41,943 nucleotides of DNA. Origin: Clostridium sp. Lineage in GTDB: Bacteria; Bacillota; Clostridia; Lachnospirales; Lachnospiraceae. The stretch is from assembly GCA_023664605.1 (NCBI GenBank), contig JAMPFF010000024.1, forward strand, positions 1 through 41,943. The letters are read 5' to 3'. The notes under the pieces were generated by a model. It ran no database searches. It worked only from the letters and a program-made list of their open reading frames with translations, and was not told where the DNA came from. Shown here one piece after another: positions 1 to 6,580 of this stretch. The translations under genes were made by a program, and so were the position numbers. How positions within the stretch are numbered: position 1 is the first letter of the stretch; every line of letters starts with the position of its first letter.

Positions 1-52
1 AGGCAATGGTCTGCAACACCAGTACGCACCGGTTCAAATCCGGTCTGCGCCT
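1..52 (+). tRNA. tRNA-Cys (GCA), 3' part only
   Basis: The 3' two thirds of a tRNA, cut by the window edge. The anticodon loop is CTGCAAC at 11-17 with anticodon GCA (13-15), closed by stem pairs 7-10/18-21. The T arm is at 28-44 with a TTCAAAT loop. The acceptor 3' strand is 45-51, followed by a T discriminator at 52; U73 is typical of tRNA-Cys. CCA is not encoded. The D arm and 5' acceptor strand lie outside the window. Confidence 0.82.
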
Positions 53-60
53 CTTAAGAA

Positions 61-84
61 ATCCCGAAAGTTCGGGATTTTTTT
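61..84 (+). terminator. Rho-independent terminator after tRNA-Cys
   Basis: A 7-bp perfect stem (ATCCCGA/TCGGGAT) with an AAGT loop is followed by a T run at 79-84. It starts 9 bases after the tRNA and ends that transcript. Confidence 0.85.
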
Positions 85-143
85 AATTTTATTCTCTCTT
101 TTCAGACTTGTGTACCCACTAAAAACGGACTTATAAATATACA

Positions 144-172
144 TTGTAAGCAACAGGCAAATAAGATATAAT
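144..172 (+). promoter_or_regulatory. sigma-A type promoter of the DUF5808 gene
   Basis: TTGTAA (144-149), a 17-bp spacer and a consensus TATAAT (167-172) lie 37 bases before the start codon of the small membrane protein gene. Confidence 0.65.
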
Positions 173-208
173 CAAGTATGTAAATCAGAAACTGCAAAGG
201 AGAACTTT

Positions 209-397
209 ATGAAATCAGGCAATAGAGATGATGGCTGGGTTACTGGAAGATTATATTACAACAGAGAAGATAAAAGAGTAATTATCAAGAGACCGCGCAG
301 TGCTCTTGGATATACAATGAATTTAGGAAATAAGTGGACATGGATATTTGATATTATTGTTGTAATTATTATAGTTATATTAGTCAGCGTTCTTTAA
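209..397 (+). CDS. Small DUF5808-like membrane protein
   Basis: A 62-residue protein whose cellular role is unknown. A polar N-terminal part carries a YYN motif (16-18) and a GYTMNLGNKW-like segment (34-43). This matches the pattern I recall for DUF5808 (tyrosine-asparagine motif, then G-[YW]-T-x-N near the membrane). One hydrophobic helix fills about residues 45-61, so the C terminus is membrane-embedded and the charged N terminus is probably cytoplasmic. The start has a strong AAAGGAGA ribosome site 6-7 bases upstream and its own promoter. It is monocistronic; the next gene is on the other strand. The family call is from memory of the motif. Confidence 0.72.
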   Translation: MKSGNRDDGWVTGRLYYNREDKRVIIKRPRSALGYTMNLGNKWTWIFDIIVVIIIVILVSVL

Positions 398-504
398 GGC
401 AATTTTGAAGCAGTGGATACACTTTTCCGAAAAAGGAAATTTTATTTCAATCATTCAAATATCTTCCGTCTAAATTGATGACATTAATATAATCGTTCAT
501 GCTT

Positions 505-1182
505 CTAAATTTTTGATAATATAAATTTATGAATGCTTAACTCTATTTCCCATCCTTTAATATCCTGATTGAGGCTGTTGACCGTATCTTCCAGAATTTT
601 GCAGGCTTGTATATCAAAGCCGTTTATATTATAATAAGCCAACGTAATATGCGGCGTCAAAGGATAATTCAATAGTTTTATATCTTCAAAAACAGAATAT
701 AGCGCCATTAAGCTGTCATAAGAATTTTCATCGGCGGGATAGAAGCCCAGTACCAGACTGGTATCAACCATATTAAAAATATAACTGCTTTTCATTTTTA
801 TATTGGCTTTTTCATATTTTTGAATTTCTGAAAGCTTTTCTATTACGTTAAGTTCATTCTTAAACAATTCTTCTGCAATGTCTGGTAAAGACGGAGAATT
901 ACTAAGGTCGTGCAGGGTCATATGAAATGTATCCGGAACTAATTTTTCACAAAAACATATTGGAGCGGAATGATATAATAAGTCCACATATCCAGCAAGT
1001 TTTTCCTTTATCCTATCATCCAGTGTAAAAATGATGGTATCTCCATAAAAATTTTTAAATTTATTTTCAGCACCAATTTTTTGTAAAATAGATGGATTTC
1101 CTTTAAAAGATTTGTTTTCGTAGTGTATTTCCTTTTTTTCAAATGAATAAATTCTATCTAAGAATTTTTGATAAGATTCCAT
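505..1182 (-). CDS. 2H phosphoesterase superfamily (LigT/2'-5' RNA ligase-like) protein
   Basis: A 225-residue soluble protein with two H-x-T motifs, H87-M-T89 and H178-I-T180, each followed by a hydrophobic strand. Such a pair is the signature of 2H phosphoesterases, which act on 2',3'-cyclic or 2'-5' phosphodiester bonds in RNA or nucleotides. The spacing of about 90 residues fits the family. The actual substrate cannot be told from the sequence. I place the start at the ATG at 1182: an AAAAGG site precedes it by about 9 bases. A TTG six codons upstream overlaps that site and is less likely. It is transcribed alone, with no functional link to its neighbours. Confidence 0.72.
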   Translation of the reverse strand: MESYQKFLDRIYSFEKKEIHYENKSFKGNPSILQKIGAENKFKNFYGDTIIFTLDDRIKEKLAGYVDLLYHSAPICFCEKLVPDTFHMTLHDLSNSPSLPDIAEELFKNELNVIEKLSEIQKYEKANIKMKSSYIFNMVDTSLVLGFYPADENSYDSLMALYSVFEDIKLLNYPLTPHITLAYYNINGFDIQACKILEDTVNSLNQDIKGWEIELSIHKFILSKI

Positions 1183-1304
1183 ATAGCCCATCCTTTTCAA
1201 TGCAGATTATTACTCATATTATCATACAATAAATGGATATGTTTTGAAATGCTTTTTGAAGAATATATGTCAATTTATATTGGAAAGCCTTCTATTTCCT
1301 AATG

Positions 1305-1349
1305 TCTGAAATTTACCGGAACATAATCGTTGACGTATATGGTATGATA
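1305..1349 (+). promoter_or_regulatory. Regulatory module A (GAAATTTACCGGAA ... TATGATA)
   Basis: GAAATTTACCGGAA begins at 1308 and a -10-like TATGATA begins at 1343, 35 bases later. The same two elements with identical 35-base phasing occur before the hydrolase gene (1691 and 1726). No good -35 hexamer lies 17 bases before the TATGATA, so an activator or a non-standard promoter is possible. It precedes the small ORF at 1401. Confidence 0.45.
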
Positions 1350-1400
1350 AAAGTAAGAAGAAAAGTAAAACAATAAAAAAAGATAAAAGGATACCCCCAT

Positions 1401-1490
1401 ATGACAAAAGAACTTAACAAAAAAAAGACCATTTTTATGATAGTAGGTTTTGTAATAGTCTGTCTGTTTATACTAATGGGATGTATATGA
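1401..1490 (+). CDS. Possible 29-residue hydrophobic peptide
   Basis: A short frame encoding a lysine-rich N terminus (residues 3-9) and one hydrophobic helix (about 11-27) that ends in MGC-Ile just before the stop. An AAAGG lies 10 bases before the ATG, and the promoter-like module A is about 55 bases upstream. It resembles the signal/anchor start of the hydrolase downstream, or a lipoprotein signal peptide cut off right after the lipobox-like LMGC. It could be a real small membrane peptide, a gene remnant or chance. No function is assigned. Confidence 0.3.
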   Translation: MTKELNKKKTIFMIVGFVIVCLFILMGCI

Positions 1491-1685
1491 TACAGAGGGT
1501 AATCTTCTTTGGGAGAATTTGAAAAATACGGGTGTGTATGCATAGTATTGGAAATTTTCAATACGCGGACAGGGTTTATGCGATACGCTGCGTCTCTTGG
1601 TAGACGTCAGATGCCTCTGGATAGGCTACACTATGCCTGATAGAGGACTGCCGCTGTTAATCTGATTCCTGCATTTTTTCGTATA
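1491..1685. other. Non-coding gap with a possible structured RNA
   Basis: No convincing gene is present. The clearest structure is a hairpin at 1614-1646 (CCTCT/AGAGG outer stem, ATAGGC/GCCTGAT inner stem with wobble and one mismatch, loop TACACTAT). It is not followed by a T run, so it is not a classical terminator. A smaller GTCT/AGAC hairpin precedes it. Confidence 0.3.
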
Positions 1686-1687
1686 TA

Positions 1688-1732
1688 TCCGAAATTTACC
1701 GGAAGAAACTATGCGGATATTATGTTATGATA
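1688..1732 (+). promoter_or_regulatory. Regulatory module B (second copy), upstream of the hydrolase
   Basis: GAAATTTACCGGAA at 1691-1704 and TATGATA at 1726-1732 have the same 35-base phasing as module A. The 34-base gap to the hydrolase start fits a promoter. The two copies suggest co-regulation of the 1401 frame and the hydrolase, or a partial duplication. Confidence 0.5.
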
Positions 1733-1765
1733 TACATATAGGAAAATTAGCAGGTACAAAGGAAA

Positions 1766-2758
1766 ATGATGGGGAAAAAGAAGAAAATTATTATTGGGGT
1801 ATGTCTCATAGTAGTATTTTTAGTGGTTTTGTATGTTATTTTAGTAAACGTCCTTGTCAGCGCCGCTTTAGTTCCTTCTTTTATGAAAAAATTAGAGGCG
1901 TTTGAGCGGATAACGGATGAAAGTTATGCGGCGCAGGTGCAGACCTCGGATATCAAGGTCAACCGCCAGTTACAGATAAACGCGACGAACGCATGGCTGG
2001 AACATGCAGAGTGTCAAAAGCTTTCGGTCAAAACGGAAGATGGCTATACATTAGTTGCGAAGGAATTTCTGGCGGATGGGGAGAGCCATAAATGGGTGTT
2101 GGTTCTGCATGGCTATACCGGATGGAAAGAGGAGATGTATCCGTTTGCATACTGGTATCATAAAGAGGGCTATCATGTTATCGTGCCTGATTTGCGGTGT
2201 CAGGGGGAGAGCGAAGGCGATTTTATCGGCATGGGATGGACGGATCATTTTGACTGTATACTCTGGATTGATTATATTTTACGGCAGGATCCCGAAGCGG
2301 AAATTGTACTGCACGGACAGTCGATGGGAGCCGCCACGGCGCTTATGATGACAGGAGAGGAGGATATTTCCGGACATATTAAGGCGGTGGTTTCGGACTG
2401 CGCTTATACGGACGCCTATTCCATGTTTGGAGAAAAGATAAAGGAATGGTTTTATCTGCCTGCATTTCCATTAGTGGATTCTGCCTGCGTTGCTTTGCGG
2501 CTGCGCGGCGGATATGATTTAAAAAAGGCTTCCGCGCTTAACGCAGTACAAAAAAGCAATACGCCGACTCTTTTTATCCACGGTGATGAGGATGCAATGA
2601 TACCTGTGCAGATGACGAAAGATTTGTATGAGGCGGCAGGATGCCCAAAGGAAATATTGATAGTAGAGGGAGCAGGACATGCGCAGGCACAGGACAAAGA
2701 CCCGGAGGCATATTACGAAAAGATAAAGGAATTTTTGGAGGAATATATAACATCATAA
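1766..2758 (+). CDS. Membrane-anchored alpha/beta hydrolase (S33/Hydrolase_4-like)
   Basis: A 330-residue serine hydrolase. An N-terminal lysine-rich stretch and one transmembrane helix (about 8-30) anchor it, so the catalytic domain is probably outside the cytoplasm. The fold shows the oxyanion-region HGYTG (115-119), the nucleophile elbow GQSMG with Ser186, an acidic residue in HGDEDAMIP (Asp276) and His305 in GAGHAQ, a complete triad. The substrate is unknown; relatives are esterases, lipases or peptidases. Two tandem ATGs (1766 and 1769) follow an AAAGG site; the second has slightly better spacing. It shares a bidirectional terminator with the convergent DUF3048 gene. Confidence 0.88.
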   Translation: MMGKKKKIIIGVCLIVVFLVVLYVILVNVLVSAALVPSFMKKLEAFERITDESYAAQVQTSDIKVNRQLQINATNAWLEHAECQKLSVKTEDGYTLVAKEFLADGESHKWVLVLHGYTGWKEEMYPFAYWYHKEGYHVIVPDLRCQGESEGDFIGMGWTDHFDCILWIDYILRQDPEAEIVLHGQSMGAATALMMTGEEDISGHIKAVVSDCAYTDAYSMFGEKIKEWFYLPAFPLVDSACVALRLRGGYDLKKASALNAVQKSNTPTLFIHGDEDAMIPVQMTKDLYEAAGCPKEILIVEGAGHAQAQDKDPEAYYEKIKEFLEEYITS

Positions 2759-2772
2759 AAGATACATAAAAT

Positions 2773-2798
2773 AAAAAGGCGTCCGCAAACGCCTTTTT
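2773..2798. terminator. Bidirectional terminator
   Basis: A 10-bp stem (AAAAAGGCGT/ACGCCTTTTT) with a 6-base loop is A-rich on one side and T-rich on the other. It can therefore stop transcripts of both convergent genes (hydrolase and DUF3048). Confidence 0.85.
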
Positions 2799-2814
2799 AT
2801 TAGTTGAGTTTATA

Positions 2815-3969
2815 TTAGTTTATTTTATTATCGTCTACGAGGAATGTGTCGCCGTCCTCTACAATGCAGACCATAGTTTTACCGGTGTTTAATTCGATTT
2901 CGTTACCGCTGTCGTCATAATATCTGGTTGCGCCATAGTCGGAAGTTTTTTCCCATGTCACATGGATTCCTTTTCCATTTGTAAAGAACCAGCCGTCTTT
3001 GGTAGAGTCAATACACTGGAATGCAAGATAACCTTTCTGGTCACGTACTTCATAATACGTATTTTGGATTAAAATATTCTTGAATGCTAGTTGCTCACCG
3101 TTTGCCTTATCGACATGCGGTCCGTCGGCGGATCCCGATAAATGCTGGTATCTGTCGTACAATCCGGTTTCTTCATTATAGATAAAATAGCAGTTCGTCA
3201 CCGGATAAGTAGGCGACATATCAATTTTATTTGCCGTAATGGCATCGCTGTACTGTTCTAATGTATTCGGCGTATCAAAAGGAGCAAATTTATAATGCTG
3301 CTCATCAGCATAGCCGTCACGGTATGTCATGCTGTACCCAAGTTTGTCGATATCCGCCTTGATGCCCTCCGTGTCAACGTAAGCGTTGTCGGTTGAATTG
3401 CCGGTATCGTTGGCACGCCAGAAATTGCTGCTGGACAATCCGTCGATATCATCCGTATCAGGACGGTTGATAACTTCGTCAATATAAAACGGACCGCCGA
3501 AGTGGATGTAAAAAGCATCCCACTCAAAAGACCAGTATATGTAGTAGTCACGGCAACTCCTGACATTGCCGAGTCTGTCGAAATCGCTCCAATCCTGGAA
3601 CAATGCCATCAGTCTGGTAATGCTGCCCTCGACATTGCATTCATATAATATATCTGCATTGGAGATACCATATTGCGCAGCGGTTTTTGTATTGGGAATC
3701 ATAACGGTAACAGGACGCGTATTGTTTACCTCTTCCGTAACCCATTCATTTGTAATACGGCTGCGAACCATTCCCTCTTGTGGCGGAATGTCTTCATCCG
3801 TTGTTTCTTCTTGTTCTTCCTCTTGGTCTGCTACGGTTTCAGGTTCATCAATGATTACCTGTTCAACAATGGGTTCAATAACCTCTTCTCTTTCCTGTTC
3901 TTTGCCGCAACCGAATAATAAAAGAGTAGAAGATAAGGCTACAAGAAGAAGCGCTTGCAATCTTTTCAT
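2815..3969 (-). CDS. DUF3048 (YerB-like) lipoprotein
   Basis: A 384-residue lipoprotein. The signal peptide (residues 1-20) ends in a lipobox LFGC with Cys21 as the lipidated residue. A long acidic Glu/Asp-rich linker follows (about 23-65), then the DUF3048 domain with the typical RPVTVMIPN start, a region on nearby named 'rivals' (YGISNADILYE) and a GNVRSCRDYY motif. Bacillus YerB is the best-known member; its function is unclear, though a cell-envelope role is likely. I chose the ATG at 3969, preceded by GAGAGG at 7 bases and giving a proper signal peptide; a 16-residue longer frame is unlikely. A perfect inverted repeat lies in its leader. Confidence 0.88.
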   Translation of the reverse strand: MKRLQALLLVALSSTLLLFGCGKEQEREEVIEPIVEQVIIDEPETVADQEEEQEETTDEDIPPQEGMVRSRITNEWVTEEVNNTRPVTVMIPNTKTAAQYGISNADILYECNVEGSITRLMALFQDWSDFDRLGNVRSCRDYYIYWSFEWDAFYIHFGGPFYIDEVINRPDTDDIDGLSSSNFWRANDTGNSTDNAYVDTEGIKADIDKLGYSMTYRDGYADEQHYKFAPFDTPNTLEQYSDAITANKIDMSPTYPVTNCYFIYNEETGLYDRYQHLSGSADGPHVDKANGEQLAFKNILIQNTYYEVRDQKGYLAFQCIDSTKDGWFFTNGKGIHVTWEKTSDYGATRYYDDSGNEIELNTGKTMVCIVEDGDTFLVDDNKIN

Positions 3970-4017
3970 CTGAAATCCTCTCTTTCTTGTTGGGAAATAC
4001 CCCTGTTGTTCTATCAA

Positions 4018-4040
4018 TGTAGTTTTTATAAAAAACTACA
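4018..4040. repeat. Perfect 10-bp inverted repeat in the DUF3048 leader
   Basis: TGTAGTTTTT, ATA, AAAAACTACA. It lies about 50 bases upstream of the lipoprotein start and just downstream of a TATAAT on the minus strand (near 4050). It could be an operator, a leader hairpin, or (on the plus strand) a weak structure near the rmlD promoter region. Confidence 0.45.
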
Positions 4041-4193
4041 ACTGTTATTATAGCACAAGAAAAAGGACTCGTCACTAGAAAATACTTGAAAAAATATACA
4101 AAATGTTGGATGAAATTGGAAAACCTTACAAAATATGGCGGTAATCGTTCTGCCTTCTTTACAAATATACCTATTTAGATGTATGATTAAAGA

Positions 4194-4199
4194 TATAAT
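4194..4199 (+). promoter_or_regulatory. -10 element upstream of rmlD
   Basis: A consensus TATAAT lies 40 bases before the rmlD start. The sequence 17 bases further up (CTATTT) is a poor -35, so the promoter may need help or be weak. Confidence 0.4.
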
Positions 4200-4238
4200 A
4201 AACGGATTATATGAAGAGAAAATAGATGGAGGTTGGCA

Positions 4239-5081
4239 ATGAAAAAGATTATCGTGACAGGATGTAACGGGCAGCTGGGAAGAGCCGTGAATAAACTGTA
4301 TGCAAATGACGGAAATTATGAGCTGGTAAATACGGATGTGGGAGAACTGGACATTACCAATATTGACGAAGTGATGTCGTTTACAAGAAACGTAAAACCT
4401 TACGCCATAATCAACTGCGCGGCGCATACCGGTGTAGACGCCTGTGAATCGGAGGCGGACAAGGCATATAAAATCAATGCGATAGGACCGAGAAATTTAA
4501 GCATTGCGGCAGCGGAGACGAATGCAAAGCTGATTCATATTTCTACGGATTATGTGTTTGACGGAAAAGGAAACAGACCCTATACGGAGTTTGATGCGGT
4601 AGGACCGCAGGGGATGTATGGCAGGACGAAGTTAGCGGGTGAAAATTTTGTCAAAGAGTTTGCGGACAGATATTTTATTATCCGGACGGCATGGCTTTAC
4701 GGGGACGGCAAAAACTTTGTCAAAACGATGCTGCGGCTGTCGGAAACAAATGATAAGGTGCGCGTCGTAAAAGACCAGGTAGGCTCTCCGACGAGCGCGG
4801 AGGAACTGGCAAAGGCGATAGCGTATTTACTGCCGACAGAAAATTACGGGCTTTTCCATGGCACTTGCGAAGGAAGCTGCAGTTGGGCGCAGTTTACAGA
4901 GGAGATTTTCCGGCTGGCGGGCAAAAAGACGGCAGTGGAGGCGATAACAACGGAAGAGTTCGGAGCGAAAGCGCCCCGTCCGGCATATTCTATTCTGGAA
5001 AATTATATGTTTAAACTGACGTCGGATTTCATGTTTGCGGACTGGCACGACGCGATTGCAAAATATATGAAAGAGCAATAG
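4239..5081 (+). CDS. rmlD: dTDP-4-dehydrorhamnose reductase
   Basis: A 280-residue short-chain dehydrogenase that performs the last step of dTDP-L-rhamnose synthesis, reducing dTDP-4-dehydro-L-rhamnose with NAD(P)H in the cytoplasm. The Rossmann motif GCNGQLG (8-14), the STDYVFDG strand (102-109) and the catalytic Tyr127-x3-Lys131 are all present, and the length is normal. The ATG at 4239 has GGAGG 6 bases upstream; the TTG at 4233 overlaps the ribosome site. rmlA, rmlB and rmlC are not in the window, so the rest of the pathway must be encoded elsewhere if this enzyme makes rhamnose. Confidence 0.9.
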   Translation: MKKIIVTGCNGQLGRAVNKLYANDGNYELVNTDVGELDITNIDEVMSFTRNVKPYAIINCAAHTGVDACESEADKAYKINAIGPRNLSIAAAETNAKLIHISTDYVFDGKGNRPYTEFDAVGPQGMYGRTKLAGENFVKEFADRYFIIRTAWLYGDGKNFVKTMLRLSETNDKVRVVKDQVGSPTSAEELAKAIAYLLPTENYGLFHGTCEGSCSWAQFTEEIFRLAGKKTAVEAITTEEFGAKAPRPAYSILENYMFKLTSDFMFADWHDAIAKYMKEQ

Positions 5082-5107
5082 TGGGATAGAAAAGGATTTA
5101 AAACAAT

Positions 5108-5575
5108 ATGGTATTTTTAGCAGGACTGATTCATAATCCCGTTTTGGTGGCGGGCGTCTTGGGCTGGTTTGTGGCGCAGGTTTTAAAAACAATTATACAT
5201 CTTCTGATTACGAAACAGTTTGTATGGGAACGGATGGTGGGAAGCGGCGGTATGCCAAGCTCCCATTCGGCGACCGTATGCGCGCTGGCGACGGCGGCGG
5301 GCATCCAGTATGGAAGTGAAAGTTTCGCCTTTGCTATATCGGTTATTATGGCGATTATCGTTATGCACGATGCTATGGGGGTCAGAAGAGAGACCGGGAT
5401 TCAGGCAAGGGTGTTAAATGAGATGATGACATTATTCCGGGAAATGGGAACAAAAATGTCGGTCGAGGACAAGCTGAAAGAGTTTGTCGGACATACGCCG
5501 TTACAGGTATGGATAGGCGCGCTTTTAGGAATCGTTATTGGCTTTTTAACCTGCCAGTTTATGCTGCCGCTTTAA
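5108..5575 (+). CDS. DUF212 family (PAP2-related, YuiD-like) membrane protein
   Basis: A 155-residue membrane protein. Hydrophobic segments lie near 10-30, 60-90 and 130-152. Between them are the family marks GSGGMPSSHSA (residues 46-56) and a HDAMGVRRETGIQA segment (83-96), which resemble the phosphatase motifs of PAP2 enzymes. The activity is unproven; a lipid-phosphate phosphatase role is inferred from that resemblance. It lies 26 bases after rmlD and is probably in the same transcript. If it acts on undecaprenyl pyrophosphate it could serve the polysaccharide pathway, but the gene is also found in unrelated contexts. It meets the araC-type gene tail to tail with a 16-base gap and no clear terminator. 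Confidence 0.82.
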   Translation: MVFLAGLIHNPVLVAGVLGWFVAQVLKTIIHLLITKQFVWERMVGSGGMPSSHSATVCALATAAGIQYGSESFAFAISVIMAIIVMHDAMGVRRETGIQARVLNEMMTLFREMGTKMSVEDKLKEFVGHTPLQVWIGALLGIVIGFLTCQFMLPL

Positions 5576-5591
5576 GAGGTTGTTTTAGAGG

Positions 5592-6428
5592 TTACCATTT
5601 TTTACGGTATTCTAACGGCGTCATGCTTTCCGCTTTTTTGAAAACCTTAATAAAATATCCCGCTTCCTGAAAGCCGCAGTCTAACGCGATGCTCTCCACG
5701 GAAGCGTCCGAGAACCGCAGCATGGATTTGGCATGGGAAATGCGCTTGGAGGTTAAATCATTTCCAAGTGTGATGCCGTATATTTTTTTGTACTCTCTGG
5801 ACAGATGAAATTTACTGATAAAGAATCTGGAAGATAAATCTTCCAGGTTTATTTTTTCCGCATAATGCTCGTCAAGATATGCGCGTATCTGTTCCAGTTT
5901 GGAAGGGATGGAAGAGTTTTCCTGATTCTCCATGGTGTTTTCGGTAAAGCATAAAGTAATAAGGTCTGTGAGATAGCGGTTGGCGTATAATTCCATTAAA
6001 GACGGCTTGGAGGCATGGAGTTGATATAGATGCCCCAAAGTGTCTGTGAATGCCGCCGCGTTTTGCGGATGGAATAAAAAAGGGCAGGAGTGGTTCAAAA
6101 AACTTGCATAGTAGGAAGAGGCTTCTTTTCCATAAAAATGTACCCACATCAAACTCCATGGCTCCGTGGCGCTGCTTTCATGGGAATACGGTCTGGTGCA
6201 GTCTAACCAGATGCAGTCGCCCGCAGTAATATGAAAACGGCTGTCGTCATAGGAAACATATCCGCTGCCCTCTAACACAATAAAAAAAAGATAAGAATTT
6301 AGATTTTGCCTTTGACTGATATGCGGTTCTAAACTCTGCAAAGTGCCGACCTCCTGTACATATAAATAATGTTCCTTGGCATAGGAGGAGGGCGTTGTAA
6401 TGATACGATTGGAAGTAGATTTAGCCAT
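5592..6428 (-). CDS. AraC-family transcriptional regulator
   Basis: A 278-residue regulator with an N-terminal cupin-like sensor domain (about 20-150; SYLFFIVLEGSGYVSYDD, ITAGDCIWLD) and a C-terminal double helix-turn-helix (about 175-278; ending in the family-typical GFQEAGYFIKVFKKAESMTPLEYRK). The sensor domain suggests binding of a sugar or similar small ligand, not identifiable here. A GGATG-type site precedes the ATG. It is divergent from gmd with a 152-bp shared control region that carries an exact direct repeat at 21-bp spacing. This makes self-control and control of gmd the simplest inference. Confidence 0.9.
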   Translation of the reverse strand: MAKSTSNRIITTPSSYAKEHYLYVQEVGTLQSLEPHISQRQNLNSYLFFIVLEGSGYVSYDDSRFHITAGDCIWLDCTRPYSHESSATEPWSLMWVHFYGKEASSYYASFLNHSCPFLFHPQNAAAFTDTLGHLYQLHASKPSLMELYANRYLTDLITLCFTENTMENQENSSIPSKLEQIRAYLDEHYAEKINLEDLSSRFFISKFHLSREYKKIYGITLGNDLTSKRISHAKSMLRFSDASVESIALDCGFQEAGYFIKVFKKAESMTPLEYRKKW

Positions 6429-6451
6429 TTTTTATCATCCTTTTCTCAATA

Positions 6452-6483
6452 GCAATATTTTACCATTATGTCGCAATATTTTA
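6452..6483. promoter_or_regulatory. Candidate AraC-type operator: two exact 11-bp direct repeats
   Basis: GCAATATTTTA occurs at 6452-6462 and again at 6473-6483, 21 bp apart (two helical turns), the classical spacing of AraC half-sites. The right-hand copy ends 2 bp before the gmd -35. The pair flanks the -10 of the araC-type gene. Confidence 0.6.
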
Positions 6484-6494
6484 TGTTGATACAA
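6465..6494 (-). promoter_or_regulatory. Promoter of the araC-type gene
   Basis: On the minus strand: TTGTAT (plus positions 6489-6494), an 18-bp spacer and CATAAT (6465-6470). Its -35 overlaps the -35 of the divergent gmd promoter, and its -10 lies between the two GCAATATTTTA repeats. Confidence 0.5.
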
Positions 6495-6514
6495 ATATTA
6501 TACAATAGTATACT
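6486..6514 (+). promoter_or_regulatory. sigma-A type promoter of gmd
   Basis: TTGATA (6486-6491), a 17-bp spacer and TATACT (6509-6514). The expected start site near 6521 gives a leader of about 60 bases. A small inverted repeat, TATAC-AATA-GTATA (6499-6512), overlaps the -10. Confidence 0.65.
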
Positions 6515-6580
6515 CCCATATGGAATAGCAAAATGTTACACAAACATTGTGGACGGAGTAAGATTGGAGGATAATCAGTT

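Noticed and set aside
421-445. TTTCC/GGAAA hairpin as a terminator after the DUF5808 gene
   Set aside because: Only 5 weak pairs and an interrupted T run; not convincing enough to list as a terminator.
1313-1561. 82-codon minus-strand frame over the 1401 peptide and module A
   Set aside because: Low-complexity hydrophobic translation, no ribosome site, lies across the promoter-like repeat; better explained as chance.
3576-3582. TGTCGAA (0A box) inside the DUF3048 gene
   Set aside because: Intragenic, like the copies at 27243 and 40495; number fits chance.
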